Below, in pieces: positions 24,272 through 31,984 of a DNA stretch of 64,000 bases. The position numbers and the translations under genes were made by a program. How positions within the stretch are numbered: the stretch's first letter is position 1; each line of letters opens with the position of its first letter. The notes beneath the pieces are model-generated. The model was not told where the DNA came from. It was given only the letters and a program-made list of their open reading frames with translations, and ran no database searches. The DNA is from Acinetobacter geminorum (GTDB lineage: Bacteria > Pseudomonadota > Gammaproteobacteria > Pseudomonadales > Moraxellaceae): positions 257,387 through 321,386 of the forward strand of contig NZ_JABELE010000002.1 of NCBI RefSeq assembly GCF_013009345.1, given 5' to 3'.

Positions 24272-25081
24272 TTAACTCACCTCAGTAATAATTTCTGAAG
24301 TGATTTCTTTACTACGATGATATGCGGCCTTCATAGCTAAACGTATATCATCAGATACATTTCCTAACTCAAACATTCTGAGTGCTGATTCGGTAATCCC
24401 GTTAGCCAACGTCACCTTGCCACACAGATCTGCTGGCGGGACATTACTTTTACGGACCATTTCAACTGCCCCACTAGCCGCCTGGAGTGCTAAATCTAGA
24501 GCAAATTGTTTATCAAGACCTAAAGAAACCCCTGTCTTTATCATGCTATCTAAAATATAGAAAAAATAAGCCGGTCCCGAACCAGATAAAGCAATAATTG
24601 CGTCTGTCTGAGTTTCAGACGGCGCCCAAAAAGTCTGACCCGTTGCAGAATAGAGCATTTCGATTAAGTCTTTATCAAGCTGGTCCATTTGCTCTGACGC
24701 AATAAGTACATGGGTCCCCGTATGCGTTAGTACAGGAGGATTTGAAATTACACGAACAATTTTTTTCGAACCAGTAAAACGAGTCAAGTTAGCAATATCA
24801 ATCCCTGCCATCATAGAAACAATCATTTTATTTGCTAACGCTTTTTTGAGGGGAATAAGTGTCTCTTTGAGCTGTTTAGGATCTAATAACAACACTACAA
24901 TTTCAGCTTTTTTTAAACCATTTTCTTTTTGATTTAAAATATTTAAATCATTAATTTTTTTCTCTTCAATCAAATGTATCTTTTGTTTTTGAAATCCTTT
25001 TAAAACTAATCCTCCTATTAACGCCAAAGCTAAATTACTACTTCCAATGAAACAAATACTAGGCTGTACTGCACTTAACAT
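24272..25081 (-). CDS. Pyrroline-5-carboxylate reductase-like protein (divergent ProC paralogue)
   Basis: A 269-residue protein with the ProC fold: N-terminal Rossmann domain, then the helical dimerisation domain with ALSGSGPAYFFYILDSMIKTG (the conserved ProC signature). Several positions are unusual. The nucleotide loop reads FIGSSNLALALIGG instead of GxGNMxxA; MPNTPA is VISNPPVLTHTGTH; and the P/G-G-T-T loop is KVTLANGITESAL. It may therefore be a paralogue with altered cofactor or substrate rather than the biosynthetic enzyme. Its convergent neighbour is an Lrp regulator. The C-terminus is close to the end of the small membrane ORF. Confidence 0.78.
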   Translation of the reverse strand: MLSAVQPSICFIGSSNLALALIGGLVLKGFQKQKIHLIEEKKINDLNILNQKENGLKKAEIVVLLLDPKQLKETLIPLKKALANKMIVSMMAGIDIANLTRFTGSKKIVRVISNPPVLTHTGTHVLIASEQMDQLDKDLIEMLYSATGQTFWAPSETQTDAIIALSGSGPAYFFYILDSMIKTGVSLGLDKQFALDLALQAASGAVEMVRKSNVPPADLCGKVTLANGITESALRMFELGNVSDDIRLAMKAAYHRSKEITSEIITEVS

Positions 25082-25435
25082 TTAAAATGTTTTCCTTTCT
25101 TAAGAGAGGCTTATAAAAAGAAATATTATCTATAATTTAATTATGAATGTTGAATTAATAATGACCGCCTGAATAAAGAACCCACTTTAATAATATAAAT
25201 TATTAAAATGGGTTTTGTTTTATTTGCGCAATAAATAAAACAACTCTAGCTTAAGCCTAATGTATTACTATTGTTAGTAAATACCACAAAAAAAATGTTA
25301 AGCTGTGTAACGTATACAATAGTATTGTAAAAAATTCTGTAATGAATTCTATTAAGCTTATATAAAGAATATCTATTACTTAATAAGAAAATCTTTAAAC
25401 CAAATTAAGGCACAGAAGTGTTCTAGTTCAAACAA
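25082..25435. other. Gene-free AT-rich region upstream of the ProC-like gene
   Basis: Holds a long hairpin (25179-25214: AACCCACTTTAATAATA / TATTAAAATGGGTT) followed by TTTGTTTTATT on the plus strand, i.e. terminator-like, although no plus-strand gene precedes it. Otherwise no credible coding frame is seen. The ProC-like promoter must lie at its left side (AAGGAAAA before the start is the ribosome site). Confidence 0.5.
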
Positions 25436-25660
25436 CTAAAGAGTTTCTTTCTTATTCGCTAAAATTCTCTCAGCTTTTCTGATTGCCTGTTGCAGATCAA
25501 TCTCATCACAGACCCAGAAAGTAAAAATTTTTCCAAATAAGTGAAAATGTTGTTTTACATACTTCGAACTGTTATCGGAGTAATGCTCTTCTATCTTAAA
25601 AAAATCATTGTGATTTTCTATTTTTTGACCGTCAAAAATGCCGCCAATACAAATATCCAT
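25436..25660 (-). CDS. Small hypothetical protein
   Basis: A 74-residue charged protein (MDICIGGIFDGQKIENHNDF, then KIEEHYSDNSSKYVKQHFHL, ending QAIRKAERILANKKETL). No membrane segment or signal peptide. It resembles small proteins seen in Acinetobacter prophage regions, but I cannot name a family. Weak upstream ribosome site. Low AT-rich context. Confidence 0.5.
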   Translation of the reverse strand: MDICIGGIFDGQKIENHNDFFKIEEHYSDNSSKYVKQHFHLFGKIFTFWVCDEIDLQQAIRKAERILANKKETL

Positions 25661-25773
25661 TTTAGTACCATATACCTAATTACTTATATTTTAACAAAAA
25701 ATTTAGAAGTACTTTTAAGAGCGTATTTTTATTCTGCTTTTTATTTTAAAGATAAGTTTAATTAAAACTTATA

Positions 25774-25803
25774 AAAAACCCACAAGATATGGTGGGTTTT
25801 CTT
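25774..25803. terminator. Bidirectional terminator near csp
   Basis: AAAAAACCCACAAGATATGG, then TGGGTTTTC. It probably terminates the cold-shock gene (minus strand), 80 bases past its stop. Confidence 0.7.
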
Positions 25804-25883
25804 AAACTCTATCAAAGCACTTTAGCTTTAAACATATTCTATTTAAATAATATGTTTAAAGCAACTATAGATGCCCTATCAAG

Positions 25884-26099
25884 TTATGAATTCTGAAGAA
25901 TCACAATATTTGAAGCTTGTGGGCCTTTTTTACCCTGTACTACAGTAAACTCAACACGTTGACCTTCCAAGAGAACTTTAAAACCTTGTGTTTGAATATC
26001 GGTAAAATGAGCAAAAATATCTTTACCTTCATCAGCTGCAATAAAACCAAAACCTTTAGTTTCATTGAACCATTTTACTGTACCAGTAGTAGTAGACAT
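25884..26099 (-). CDS. CspA-family cold-shock protein
   Basis: A 71-residue single-strand nucleic-acid-binding protein. RNP1 is KGFGFI and RNP2 DIFAHF, within the canonical TGTVKWFNETKGFGFIAADE; it ends KKGPQASNIVIL. An RNA chaperone in the cytoplasm. The upstream gap of about 330 bases can hold the long structured 5' leader common in csp genes, and downstream is a terminator. Confidence 0.96.
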   Translation of the reverse strand: MSTTTGTVKWFNETKGFGFIAADEGKDIFAHFTDIQTQGFKVLLEGQRVEFTVVQGKKGPQASNIVILQNS

Positions 26100-26432
26100 A
26101 TATTTATCCTAAATCTTAAAATATTATAACTTATTATTGGGGAAACCAATTTAACTAAAAAATAGACGTGAAAACTTAAATATCTGAATGAACCGAAGAC
26201 TTATAAATAAAACTGCGAAAAAGAAATTTATGATGACAAGAATATTTTGTTAGTTATGTTCGACTATACACGCTTCAAAATCATTTGCAATCGTTATTCA
26301 AAATAATTAAAGCGAGAAAAATTCTATGCTGTTTACATTTCGTCTTTCGTATTGATTTAATTAAAGATCTTTCAATTAAAAACCAGATATTTTATATTTT
26401 AATTGAAAGAAATACATTTAATTATTTACACA
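26100..26432 (-). other. Upstream leader region of the cold-shock gene
   Basis: About 330 AT-rich bases between lpxL-type gene end and csp. On the minus strand TTTTGAAGCGTGTATAGTCG (near 26260-26280) may be promoter material, leaving a 5' leader of more than 100 bases. No coding frame is convincing. Confidence 0.4.
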
Positions 26433-27365
26433 TTAATAGAATTTCTGTTCACCAGCAGGACGTGTCTTAAAGCGTCGGTGAAACCACATGTATTGTGTTG
26501 GGGCAATACGAATTTGGTTCTCAATAATTTTGTTTACCCTTTCAGCATCACTGACTTCACAGCCACTTGGGAAGTTGTCCAATTTTGGCTCTACTAAAAC
26601 ATGATATTGCGGATTACGAATGTTACCGCTTCGATAAAAATATAAAGGAACTGCCGCTGCTTTTGAGATATCCATTAGTCTGCGATGGGCTGTAACTGTA
26701 GCGGCCTGAATACCGAAAAATGATGCCATTACACCTTGCTTGAGGCCAAAATCCTGATCTGGGCTATACCATATCGCATGGCCATGCTTAAGATTTTGTA
26801 TGAGCCCGCGCATATTGTCTCGAGCAATCTGATTTTTATACACTCGGGCCCGACTACGATGAATCAAAAAATCTAAAAATGGATTATTTTGTGGTCGGTA
26901 AACCACATCCATATTAAAAAATAAAGTACACACCGCCCCACCTGCATCTAAAAGCGTACTATGGGTACCTAATAAAAGTACGCCATTTTCCTGATTATTG
27001 GTTAAGTTCTCTAACCCATCTATGTGAACACGGCTTTTAAACCAGTTTGGGCAGTACCATGCGTTTAGGGCTTCAAACACACCAGTTAAGGTGTCGACGA
27101 AAACTTGCTTGGCCTTTGTTTCAATCTGTAGAGGTGTTTTTTCAGGAAAACATGCCTGTAAATTACGTAGTGTTGTTTTTCTTCTCGAACCTAAAGATAT
27201 CCATGCTATTTTTGATAAAAAATTAGCGAGACGCCATTGAATAGACCAAGGTAACATCGCGAATAACATCAAAATAAAAGCTAAAAACCATATACCCCAA
27301 TATTTAAAAGATAAAAAGGAAAATTGAAACTCGCCAGATTTAAACTGCCGTTCATTTTTCGTCAT
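26433..27365 (-). CDS. lpxL: Lipid A biosynthesis lauroyl-type acyltransferase (LpxL/HtrB family)
   Basis: A 310-residue inner-membrane enzyme that adds a secondary acyl chain to Kdo-lipid A or its precursor. It has one N-terminal membrane segment (YWGIWFLAFILMLFAMLPW). The catalytic HX4D motif is GTHSTLLDAGG, followed by VVYRPQNNPFLDFLI and SPDQDFGLKQGVMASFFG, all hallmarks of LpxL/LpxM/LpxP. The H-STLLD-GG form favours LpxL over LpxM, but Acinetobacter has more than one homologue, so the exact member is uncertain. Confidence 0.87.
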   Translation of the reverse strand: MTKNERQFKSGEFQFSFLSFKYWGIWFLAFILMLFAMLPWSIQWRLANFLSKIAWISLGSRRKTTLRNLQACFPEKTPLQIETKAKQVFVDTLTGVFEALNAWYCPNWFKSRVHIDGLENLTNNQENGVLLLGTHSTLLDAGGAVCTLFFNMDVVYRPQNNPFLDFLIHRSRARVYKNQIARDNMRGLIQNLKHGHAIWYSPDQDFGLKQGVMASFFGIQAATVTAHRRLMDISKAAAVPLYFYRSGNIRNPQYHVLVEPKLDNFPSGCEVSDAERVNKIIENQIRIAPTQYMWFHRRFKTRPAGEQKFY

Positions 27366-27604
27366 ATTATAGATTTCTTGAGGTATAGACTTAACATACT
27401 AACACGCTCAATTTTTAAGGTTGTGTGTTTATGTTGCTTTCACTTTTATAGTTTTACTTTCCTGACCTGTTTATAAAAATCTATATTTTAAATATTTAAT
27501 CTATTTAAGGCTTAAATATACATAACCTTCTGTATACACCGATTATTTTCTCATTTAAAGTAACCGCACAATCTTGCCTCAATTTATAAATAGGATATAT
27601 CAGC

Positions 27605-28222
27605 GTGAGCGGTCTTTTAGTATTTATAACTATAGCATTTCTTACCCTATTAAGCCCAGGACCGGGAGTTTTATTTACTGTCACAAATTCAATTAACTAT
27701 GGTGTTAAAACTGCTTTGTTTGGAATAAGTGGTTTAATTATTGGTATGTTTGTGATTGCTGTAATTTCTGCCAGCGGTGTAGGACTTATTATTACCAGTA
27801 ACCCTACTATTTTTACGGTTTTAAAGTTTATTGGTGCATTTTATTTAATGTATCTCGGATATAAAAACTTTACTAAAAAACTTGCAACCCAAGAGTTAAT
27901 GACTGATCAACAAACCGATAAAGCTGTAAGTAAATCTAAATTATTTTATCAGGGGCTATTCGCATCTTTGCTTAATCCTAAAACAATCGTATTTTTTATC
28001 GCACTCTTCCCTCAATTTATTGATATCAAGAAAGAGATTTTAAATCAATTTTTAATTCTTTCTTTAACCTTCTGTTTTATTGGCTTTTTAATTCATTTAG
28101 TTTACGCAAATTTTTCTTCGATTTTCAAAGAGAAAATGTTATCCGGAAATAATTTCTCGATGCTCAATAAAATTAGTGGTGCTATTTTCTTTCTTCTTGC
28201 GATTTTACTTATCGCACAATAA
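27605..28222 (+). CDS. LysE/RhtB family amino-acid exporter
   Basis: A 205-residue membrane protein with about six helices. It starts at GTG (AGGATATA upstream) with the family signature FLTLLSPGPGVLFTVTNSIN, then GYKNFTKK and LLNPKTIVFFIALFPQFID. It exports amino acids or related small molecules; the specific substrate is unknown. Divergent from the LpxL-type gene and followed by a terminator. Confidence 0.88.
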   Translation: MSGLLVFITIAFLTLLSPGPGVLFTVTNSINYGVKTALFGISGLIIGMFVIAVISASGVGLIITSNPTIFTVLKFIGAFYLMYLGYKNFTKKLATQELMTDQQTDKAVSKSKLFYQGLFASLLNPKTIVFFIALFPQFIDIKKEILNQFLILSLTFCFIGFLIHLVYANFSSIFKEKMLSGNNFSMLNKISGAIFFLLAILLIAQ

Positions 28223-28248
28223 AGCATTGCTCGATCTATTATTTGTTA

Positions 28249-28279
28249 AAAAGCCTTAACTCATGGTTAGGCTTTTTAC
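28249..28279. terminator. Bidirectional terminator
   Basis: AAAAAGCCTTAACTCATGGT, then TAGGCTTTTTAC. It lies between the LysE gene (plus) and the endolysin gene (minus). Confidence 0.8.
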
Positions 28280-28317
28280 TTCTTTTGTTCTCTCAACATG
28301 TTCTCTTCTAATACATT

Positions 28318-28863
28318 TTAGAGTGTTACTCTGTTTAATATCCAACCGTAAAAGAAATCCTCATAGTTAGGATTGTTCTCGGTAATTTCAATATAATGCT
28401 GTCCTTGCATAATATTTAAAATACGCACAAATACTTTTTCTCCCTCTTTATTACGTCTTTTTAAATACGTAGCCAATGCTTGTAAAGTAAGAGGCCCGTA
28501 CTGGCCATCTACCACAAGATTTGGCCACCCTTCCTTCCCCTGCTTATTCAGCAGATTTAAAGCACGTTGTAATAAAGGTTTTGCAAAATTGACGCCACAA
28601 TTTATAGCTGTATCCAGTAACTCTTCTGCAATAGCTGGGCTAATCGCATTAATCTGGTCAAACTGGGGTTCAAGCCAATATTTTTGCTTATAAATAGATT
28701 TGGCGACGCTTAATGGCAAGTCTTGCATATTGCCTTGATATCCGTTCGATTGAGCGACTGCCTCTGTAATGCCAAATTTAGTCGCATGGCCATGATCTGA
28801 TGGATGGTTAACATATCCGCCTTCTCGGCTGATAATTTTTTCTAAGTATTGGTCAATATTCAT
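28318..28863 (-). CDS. Phage endolysin, GH108 N-acetylmuramidase
   Basis: A 181-residue peptidoglycan hydrolase. The N-terminal REGGYVNHPSDHGHATKFGI contains the catalytic Glu (E14), although the usual DxGGxT here reads DHGHAT. It is followed by the PG-binding_3-type region VDGQYGPLTLQAL. It has no signal peptide, so it relies on the adjacent holin. Part of a phage lysis cassette with the gene at 28894. AAGGTAG precedes the ATG. Confidence 0.87.
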   Translation of the reverse strand: MNIDQYLEKIISREGGYVNHPSDHGHATKFGITEAVAQSNGYQGNMQDLPLSVAKSIYKQKYWLEPQFDQINAISPAIAEELLDTAINCGVNFAKPLLQRALNLLNKQGKEGWPNLVVDGQYGPLTLQALATYLKRRNKEGEKVFVRILNIMQGQHYIEITENNPNYEDFFYGWILNRVTL

Positions 28864-28893
28864 TTTATTCTACCTTTATATTTAAAGCTGTCT

Positions 28894-29283
28894 TTAGCTA
28901 TTTTGAAGATCATCTTTTGCTTTTTTTAGGTCTTTGATGACCTCTACAATCGTTTTACCTTCTTGTTTATTGATGAAGTTAAATATCCATCTCACGATAG
29001 CCCAGCCCGGTAAACCACAGATAAAGAAGAATCCAGATAGGGTGATCATTCCCCAAATATCGGATACCCATTCATGCAGGTTCCATTTCATAATAATGAA
29101 TGAGCCGCCTGTAAGGCTTGAAACTACTGTACAGATGAGAGCAACAATCCATTCTTGTGGAGAACGAGGGAAACGCATCATTAATACAACTGCGACAACT
29201 AAGCTGACTGCTAGAGCCACCATAATTGCAATACTATAAAAATTTAAAAATGTGGCTAACCCACTGCTAGAAACTGTTTCCAT
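28894..29283 (-). CDS. Putative phage holin
   Basis: A 129-residue protein with three hydrophobic segments (AIMVALAVSLVVAVVLMM; WIVALICTVVSSLTGG; LSGFFFICGLPGWAIV) and a charged C-terminal tail (VIKDLKKAKDDLQNS). Size, topology and position directly upstream of an endolysin fit a holin, which opens the inner membrane for the endolysin. AGGA precedes the ATG. Assignment by context more than by sequence signature. Confidence 0.75.
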   Translation of the reverse strand: METVSSSGLATFLNFYSIAIMVALAVSLVVAVVLMMRFPRSPQEWIVALICTVVSSLTGGSFIIMKWNLHEWVSDIWGMITLSGFFFICGLPGWAIVRWIFNFINKQEGKTIVEVIKDLKKAKDDLQNS

Positions 29284-29493
29284 GACTTTGTCCTGCGCTA
29301 AAGGGTAAAACTTAAAAACTCATCACGTTGACCAGCTTGCGGTTTTCAATGTTTATTAATACCCTTCGTTTTCTTTATTACAGTCAATAAAAAACACTAA
29401 CGCTTTAAAGCTGCGCTAAATTGCAAGACGAACTTATCCTTGACCCCATTTATTTCAGGGGTCCGAGAAAAAATGTTTGTATGCTAAAGCCTG

Positions 29494-29748
29494 TTAGTGT
29501 GCACCGTTTAAGGCTTGTTCAATCAACTCAATCACTGTGATTGCACCAATCGCTTTTTGCATAGAGACTTGATCATCGAATTCGAATGCTTCATCTTCAA
29601 GCTCATTTACAATCTGCTTAGCCTCCTCAAGTGCCCTTTTTATTTTTTGTACCTTATATTTGTTCACGTCTTTGGCAATTGTTGGGATATACCCTCCACG
29701 TTTTGCATTTTTAAGTTGTTTAGCTCTGTTCTGCATTGCTGTAGTCAT
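29494..29748 (-). CDS. Small phage-type hypothetical protein
   Basis: An 84-residue protein, basic at the N-terminus (RAKQLKNAKRGGYIPTIAKD) and acidic helical at the C-terminus. GGAG is 8 bases before the ATG, which supports expression. No known family. It lies in the same direction as the lysis genes, within the prophage remnant. An imperfect GACCCC/GGGGTC hairpin lies just downstream (29440-29461). Confidence 0.6.
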   Translation of the reverse strand: MTTAMQNRAKQLKNAKRGGYIPTIAKDVNKYKVQKIKRALEEAKQIVNELEDEAFEFDDQVSMQKAIGAITVIELIEQALNGAH

Positions 29749-30117
29749 TCACTATCTCCAACTCAACTTACTCGTTAATAAGGCGTCTTTATCGTTTGTT
29801 ATTCTTGAGGTTTTGATACATTCTTTGAGCAATATAGCTAAGCTATGGCTACAAATATGTGTTCGAAACGTTTCAACGAGTACAACAAGCTTAAAGAACC
29901 AAACAAATCACCTTTAAGACATTAATTTATAAACAAATACTTCATTTTCCTAAAATGTAAAAAAGTATTAAATTTTTTGGAATTAAACTTTTTACACGCC
30001 TTAATTTTTTGACCAAAAAGTTCATATAAAGCTTTGCCGTATATCGGAAACTTTTGTTAGGACTCACAATCTTTGTTAAATTCTTCATGTTCTTGATACC
30101 CTTTATCGACGAACATT

Positions 30118-30148
30118 AAGCCTGATCCACGGAATCGGGCTTTTTTTT
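30118..30148 (+). terminator. Orphan strong terminator
   Basis: AAGCCTGAT-CCACGGA-ATCGGGCTT followed by eight T. No plus-strand gene precedes it, so it may end a small RNA starting after about 29980. Confidence 0.75.
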
Positions 30149-30327
30149 ATTCCAATTTTTGTTTTGATAGCCTGTTTGCAAATAATAATTGAGCTATCTC
30201 CCTTTTATTCTGCTACCTATAGAAACAAAATAAATTTAGCTTGCATCTCAAAGTTTTGATAAAGCGATAAATAATGACTTAGACACCTCTTAAATTTCTC
30301 TATTCATCTTGAGATATAACTGATATT

Positions 30328-30388
30328 ATAACTATAGTTATTATTAGTCAATAACTATAGTTGTTTTACTAGATATAACTTAAGTTAT
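30328..30388. promoter_or_regulatory. Array of three palindromic operators of the S24 repressor
   Basis: Three 14-bp palindromes: ATAACTATAGTTAT (30328-30341), ATAACTATAGTTGT (30351-30364) and ATAACTTAAGTTAT (30375-30388). Centre-to-centre spacing is 23 and 24 bases, about two helix turns, as in lambdoid operators. A further half-site ATAACT lies at 30315. The last one ends 32 bases before the repressor start, so autoregulation is likely. Confidence 0.8.
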
Positions 30389-30420
30389 ATATTTGTTATA
30401 AGTTTACTGGTGTAACCATT

Positions 30421-31092
30421 ATGGCTCTTAAAGACCGTTTAAAAGACTCTAGAATTAAAGCCAAAAAAACTCAGGCTGAAGTGGCAGAAGCTGTAAAGAT
30501 GTCGCAACCCGCCTATCAGGCTTTAGAGTCAGGGAAAAATTTAAAATCTGCATTTCTTCCTTTAATTGCCCAATTTTTAGGAGTAGATGGTTATTGGTTA
30601 ACGACGGGGAATACTGAAGATTCTTTTAGAGAAAGTGATGTATTTAGCCCGACTGTAGTGAGTGCAGAATCTACTGATCAGTATGTTTGGATTGAAGTTG
30701 TAGAAGCTAACTTTTCTTGCGGGACAGGTGAATCTATTGAATTTCACTTTGATGCTATTAATGGAAAAATTCCATTCCCTGCTTCATTCTTTAAAGAAAA
30801 ACGCGTTGCTCAAGAATGCATGCGTATTATTAAAGCTAAGGGCGATAGCATGACAGATTACATTAAAGACGGAGATTTGGTGGGTATTGATATCTCTCAA
30901 ACAGAAGTCATTGATGGCGAGATTTATGCGGTTTACTTTGCTGGCGAAGGGATGATTAAACAGATTTTTAAAGAAGCAGATGGTTCTTTAATTTTGCATA
31001 GCTTAAATGAAAAATTTAGAGACCGACGCGTGACAGAAGAGAACGGTAAAAACTTTAAGGTTATGGGTCGCCAGTTCTGGCGAGCAGGCTAA
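30421..31092 (+). CDS. CI/LexA-like phage repressor (XRE HTH + S24 peptidase)
   Basis: A 223-residue protein. The N-terminal Cro/C1-type HTH spans about residues 5-65 (TQAEVAEAVKMSQPAYQALE). The C-terminal S24 self-cleavage domain has the nucleophile Ser in AKGDSMTDYIKDGD and the general-base Lys in GEGMIKQIF. A cleavage site Cys-Gly lies in ANFSCGTGE. The RecA-stimulated autocleavage apparatus therefore looks intact. It is preceded by its own operator array and followed by a terminator. It is left alone with a lysis cassette, without phage structural genes. Confidence 0.92.
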   Translation: MALKDRLKDSRIKAKKTQAEVAEAVKMSQPAYQALESGKNLKSAFLPLIAQFLGVDGYWLTTGNTEDSFRESDVFSPTVVSAESTDQYVWIEVVEANFSCGTGESIEFHFDAINGKIPFPASFFKEKRVAQECMRIIKAKGDSMTDYIKDGDLVGIDISQTEVIDGEIYAVYFAGEGMIKQIFKEADGSLILHSLNEKFRDRRVTEENGKNFKVMGRQFWRAG

Positions 31093-31186
31093 TTGAGTTA
31101 TTAAATATAATTAAAATAATAAGACAATTTTTTTAATCACTTCAACTTTTTTATAACTTTAATTATTTATATAAACTGTAGATATA

Positions 31187-31222
31187 AAAAAACCTATCTC
31201 CTTTAAAGGAGATAGGTTTTCT
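31187..31222. terminator. Bidirectional terminator
   Basis: AAAACCTATCTCC-TTTAA-GGAGATAGGTTTT, a 13-bp stem, between the repressor and the convergent small gene at 31244. Confidence 0.85.
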
Positions 31223-31243
31223 CGCTTTATTACCATGGTTTTA

Positions 31244-31477
31244 TCAACAATATGTATTTAAACGATAAAGTTGATTAAATCCGGTATAGAAGCTTTTACC
31301 ATCTTGGTTTAACTCAATTTCTTCACCAGACTGAAGTTGAATTTTTTTACCAACTTCGACCCAACGATATCCATCGAGAGAGTTTTGTTTACGCACATGA
31401 GGAACAATCCTCACATTAATTTCATTGCCATTTACGGCTGTGGCAATGTGCCACTCATTTACTATATTCACAATCAT
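31244..31477 (-). CDS. Small hypothetical protein
   Basis: A 77-residue protein with beta-rich sequence (WHIATAVNGNEINVRIVPHV, YRWVEVGKKIQLQSGEEIEL), no signal or membrane segment. Family not recognised. The start has no clear ribosome site. Convergent with the phage repressor; it may be host or remnant phage. Confidence 0.55.
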   Translation of the reverse strand: MIVNIVNEWHIATAVNGNEINVRIVPHVRKQNSLDGYRWVEVGKKIQLQSGEEIELNQDGKSFYTGFNQLYRLNTYC

Positions 31478-31651
31478 TCACTCATCACTGAGCTCATGTG
31501 ATTTTACGGTATGTAATTAGAACGCTAGATTTAAGGTATGGACAGTTCGTCTAGAATTTAATATTTAGCTTTATATAGGGTTATTTATAAGCTAATTGCT
31601 TTTCATAATTTTCGTATTATGAAAAGTGGTACATCACAGAGCATAATATTT

Positions 31652-31728
<77 letters not shown>

Positions 31729-31741
31729 ATTGGAAGTAAGC

Positions 31742-31770
31742 TTTATACGCTCATATATTTTATAAAGCAA
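31742..31770 (-). promoter_or_regulatory. Promoter of the initiator tRNA
   Basis: On the minus strand TTGCTT (31770-31765), a 17-base spacer and TATAAA (31747-31742), 14 bases before the tRNA 5' end. Confidence 0.7.
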
Positions 31771-31984
31771 ACTTTATTTTTTAATCGGTTGTAATTATTA
31801 ACAATTCTCTTTTTATTATTTTTTTCATTTTAACCATTCAGTCTAAATTCACATATCAATTTCAATTTTTAATTCTTTAAATTGTTGTATTTATTTTAAA
31901 TAGAACCCGATATTCATAGACAACAATTGCCTTGGTTGGATGGCTTTTATACTATCTAGATTGGTCCTTTAATTTTTAGTTCGT

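Larger units (their letters stand above)
29749..30420. other. Prophage control region without coding genes
   Basis: 670 bases. Holds a strong orphan terminator (30118-30148, plus strand) and an operator array (30328-30388) just before the repressor. In a complete phage a divergent cro-type gene would be expected on the minus strand; none is seen. No reliable coding frame. Confidence 0.55.

Noticed and set aside
25179..25220. Terminator-like hairpin on the plus strand upstream of the ProC-like gene taken as the end of another sRNA.
   Set aside because: No promoter or interval fits; it may just be AT-rich pairing. Noted within the gap entry only.
29440..29461. GACCCC/GGGGTC hairpin in the prophage remnant as an attachment site.
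   Set aside because: No second copy is visible near a tRNA or elsewhere in the window.
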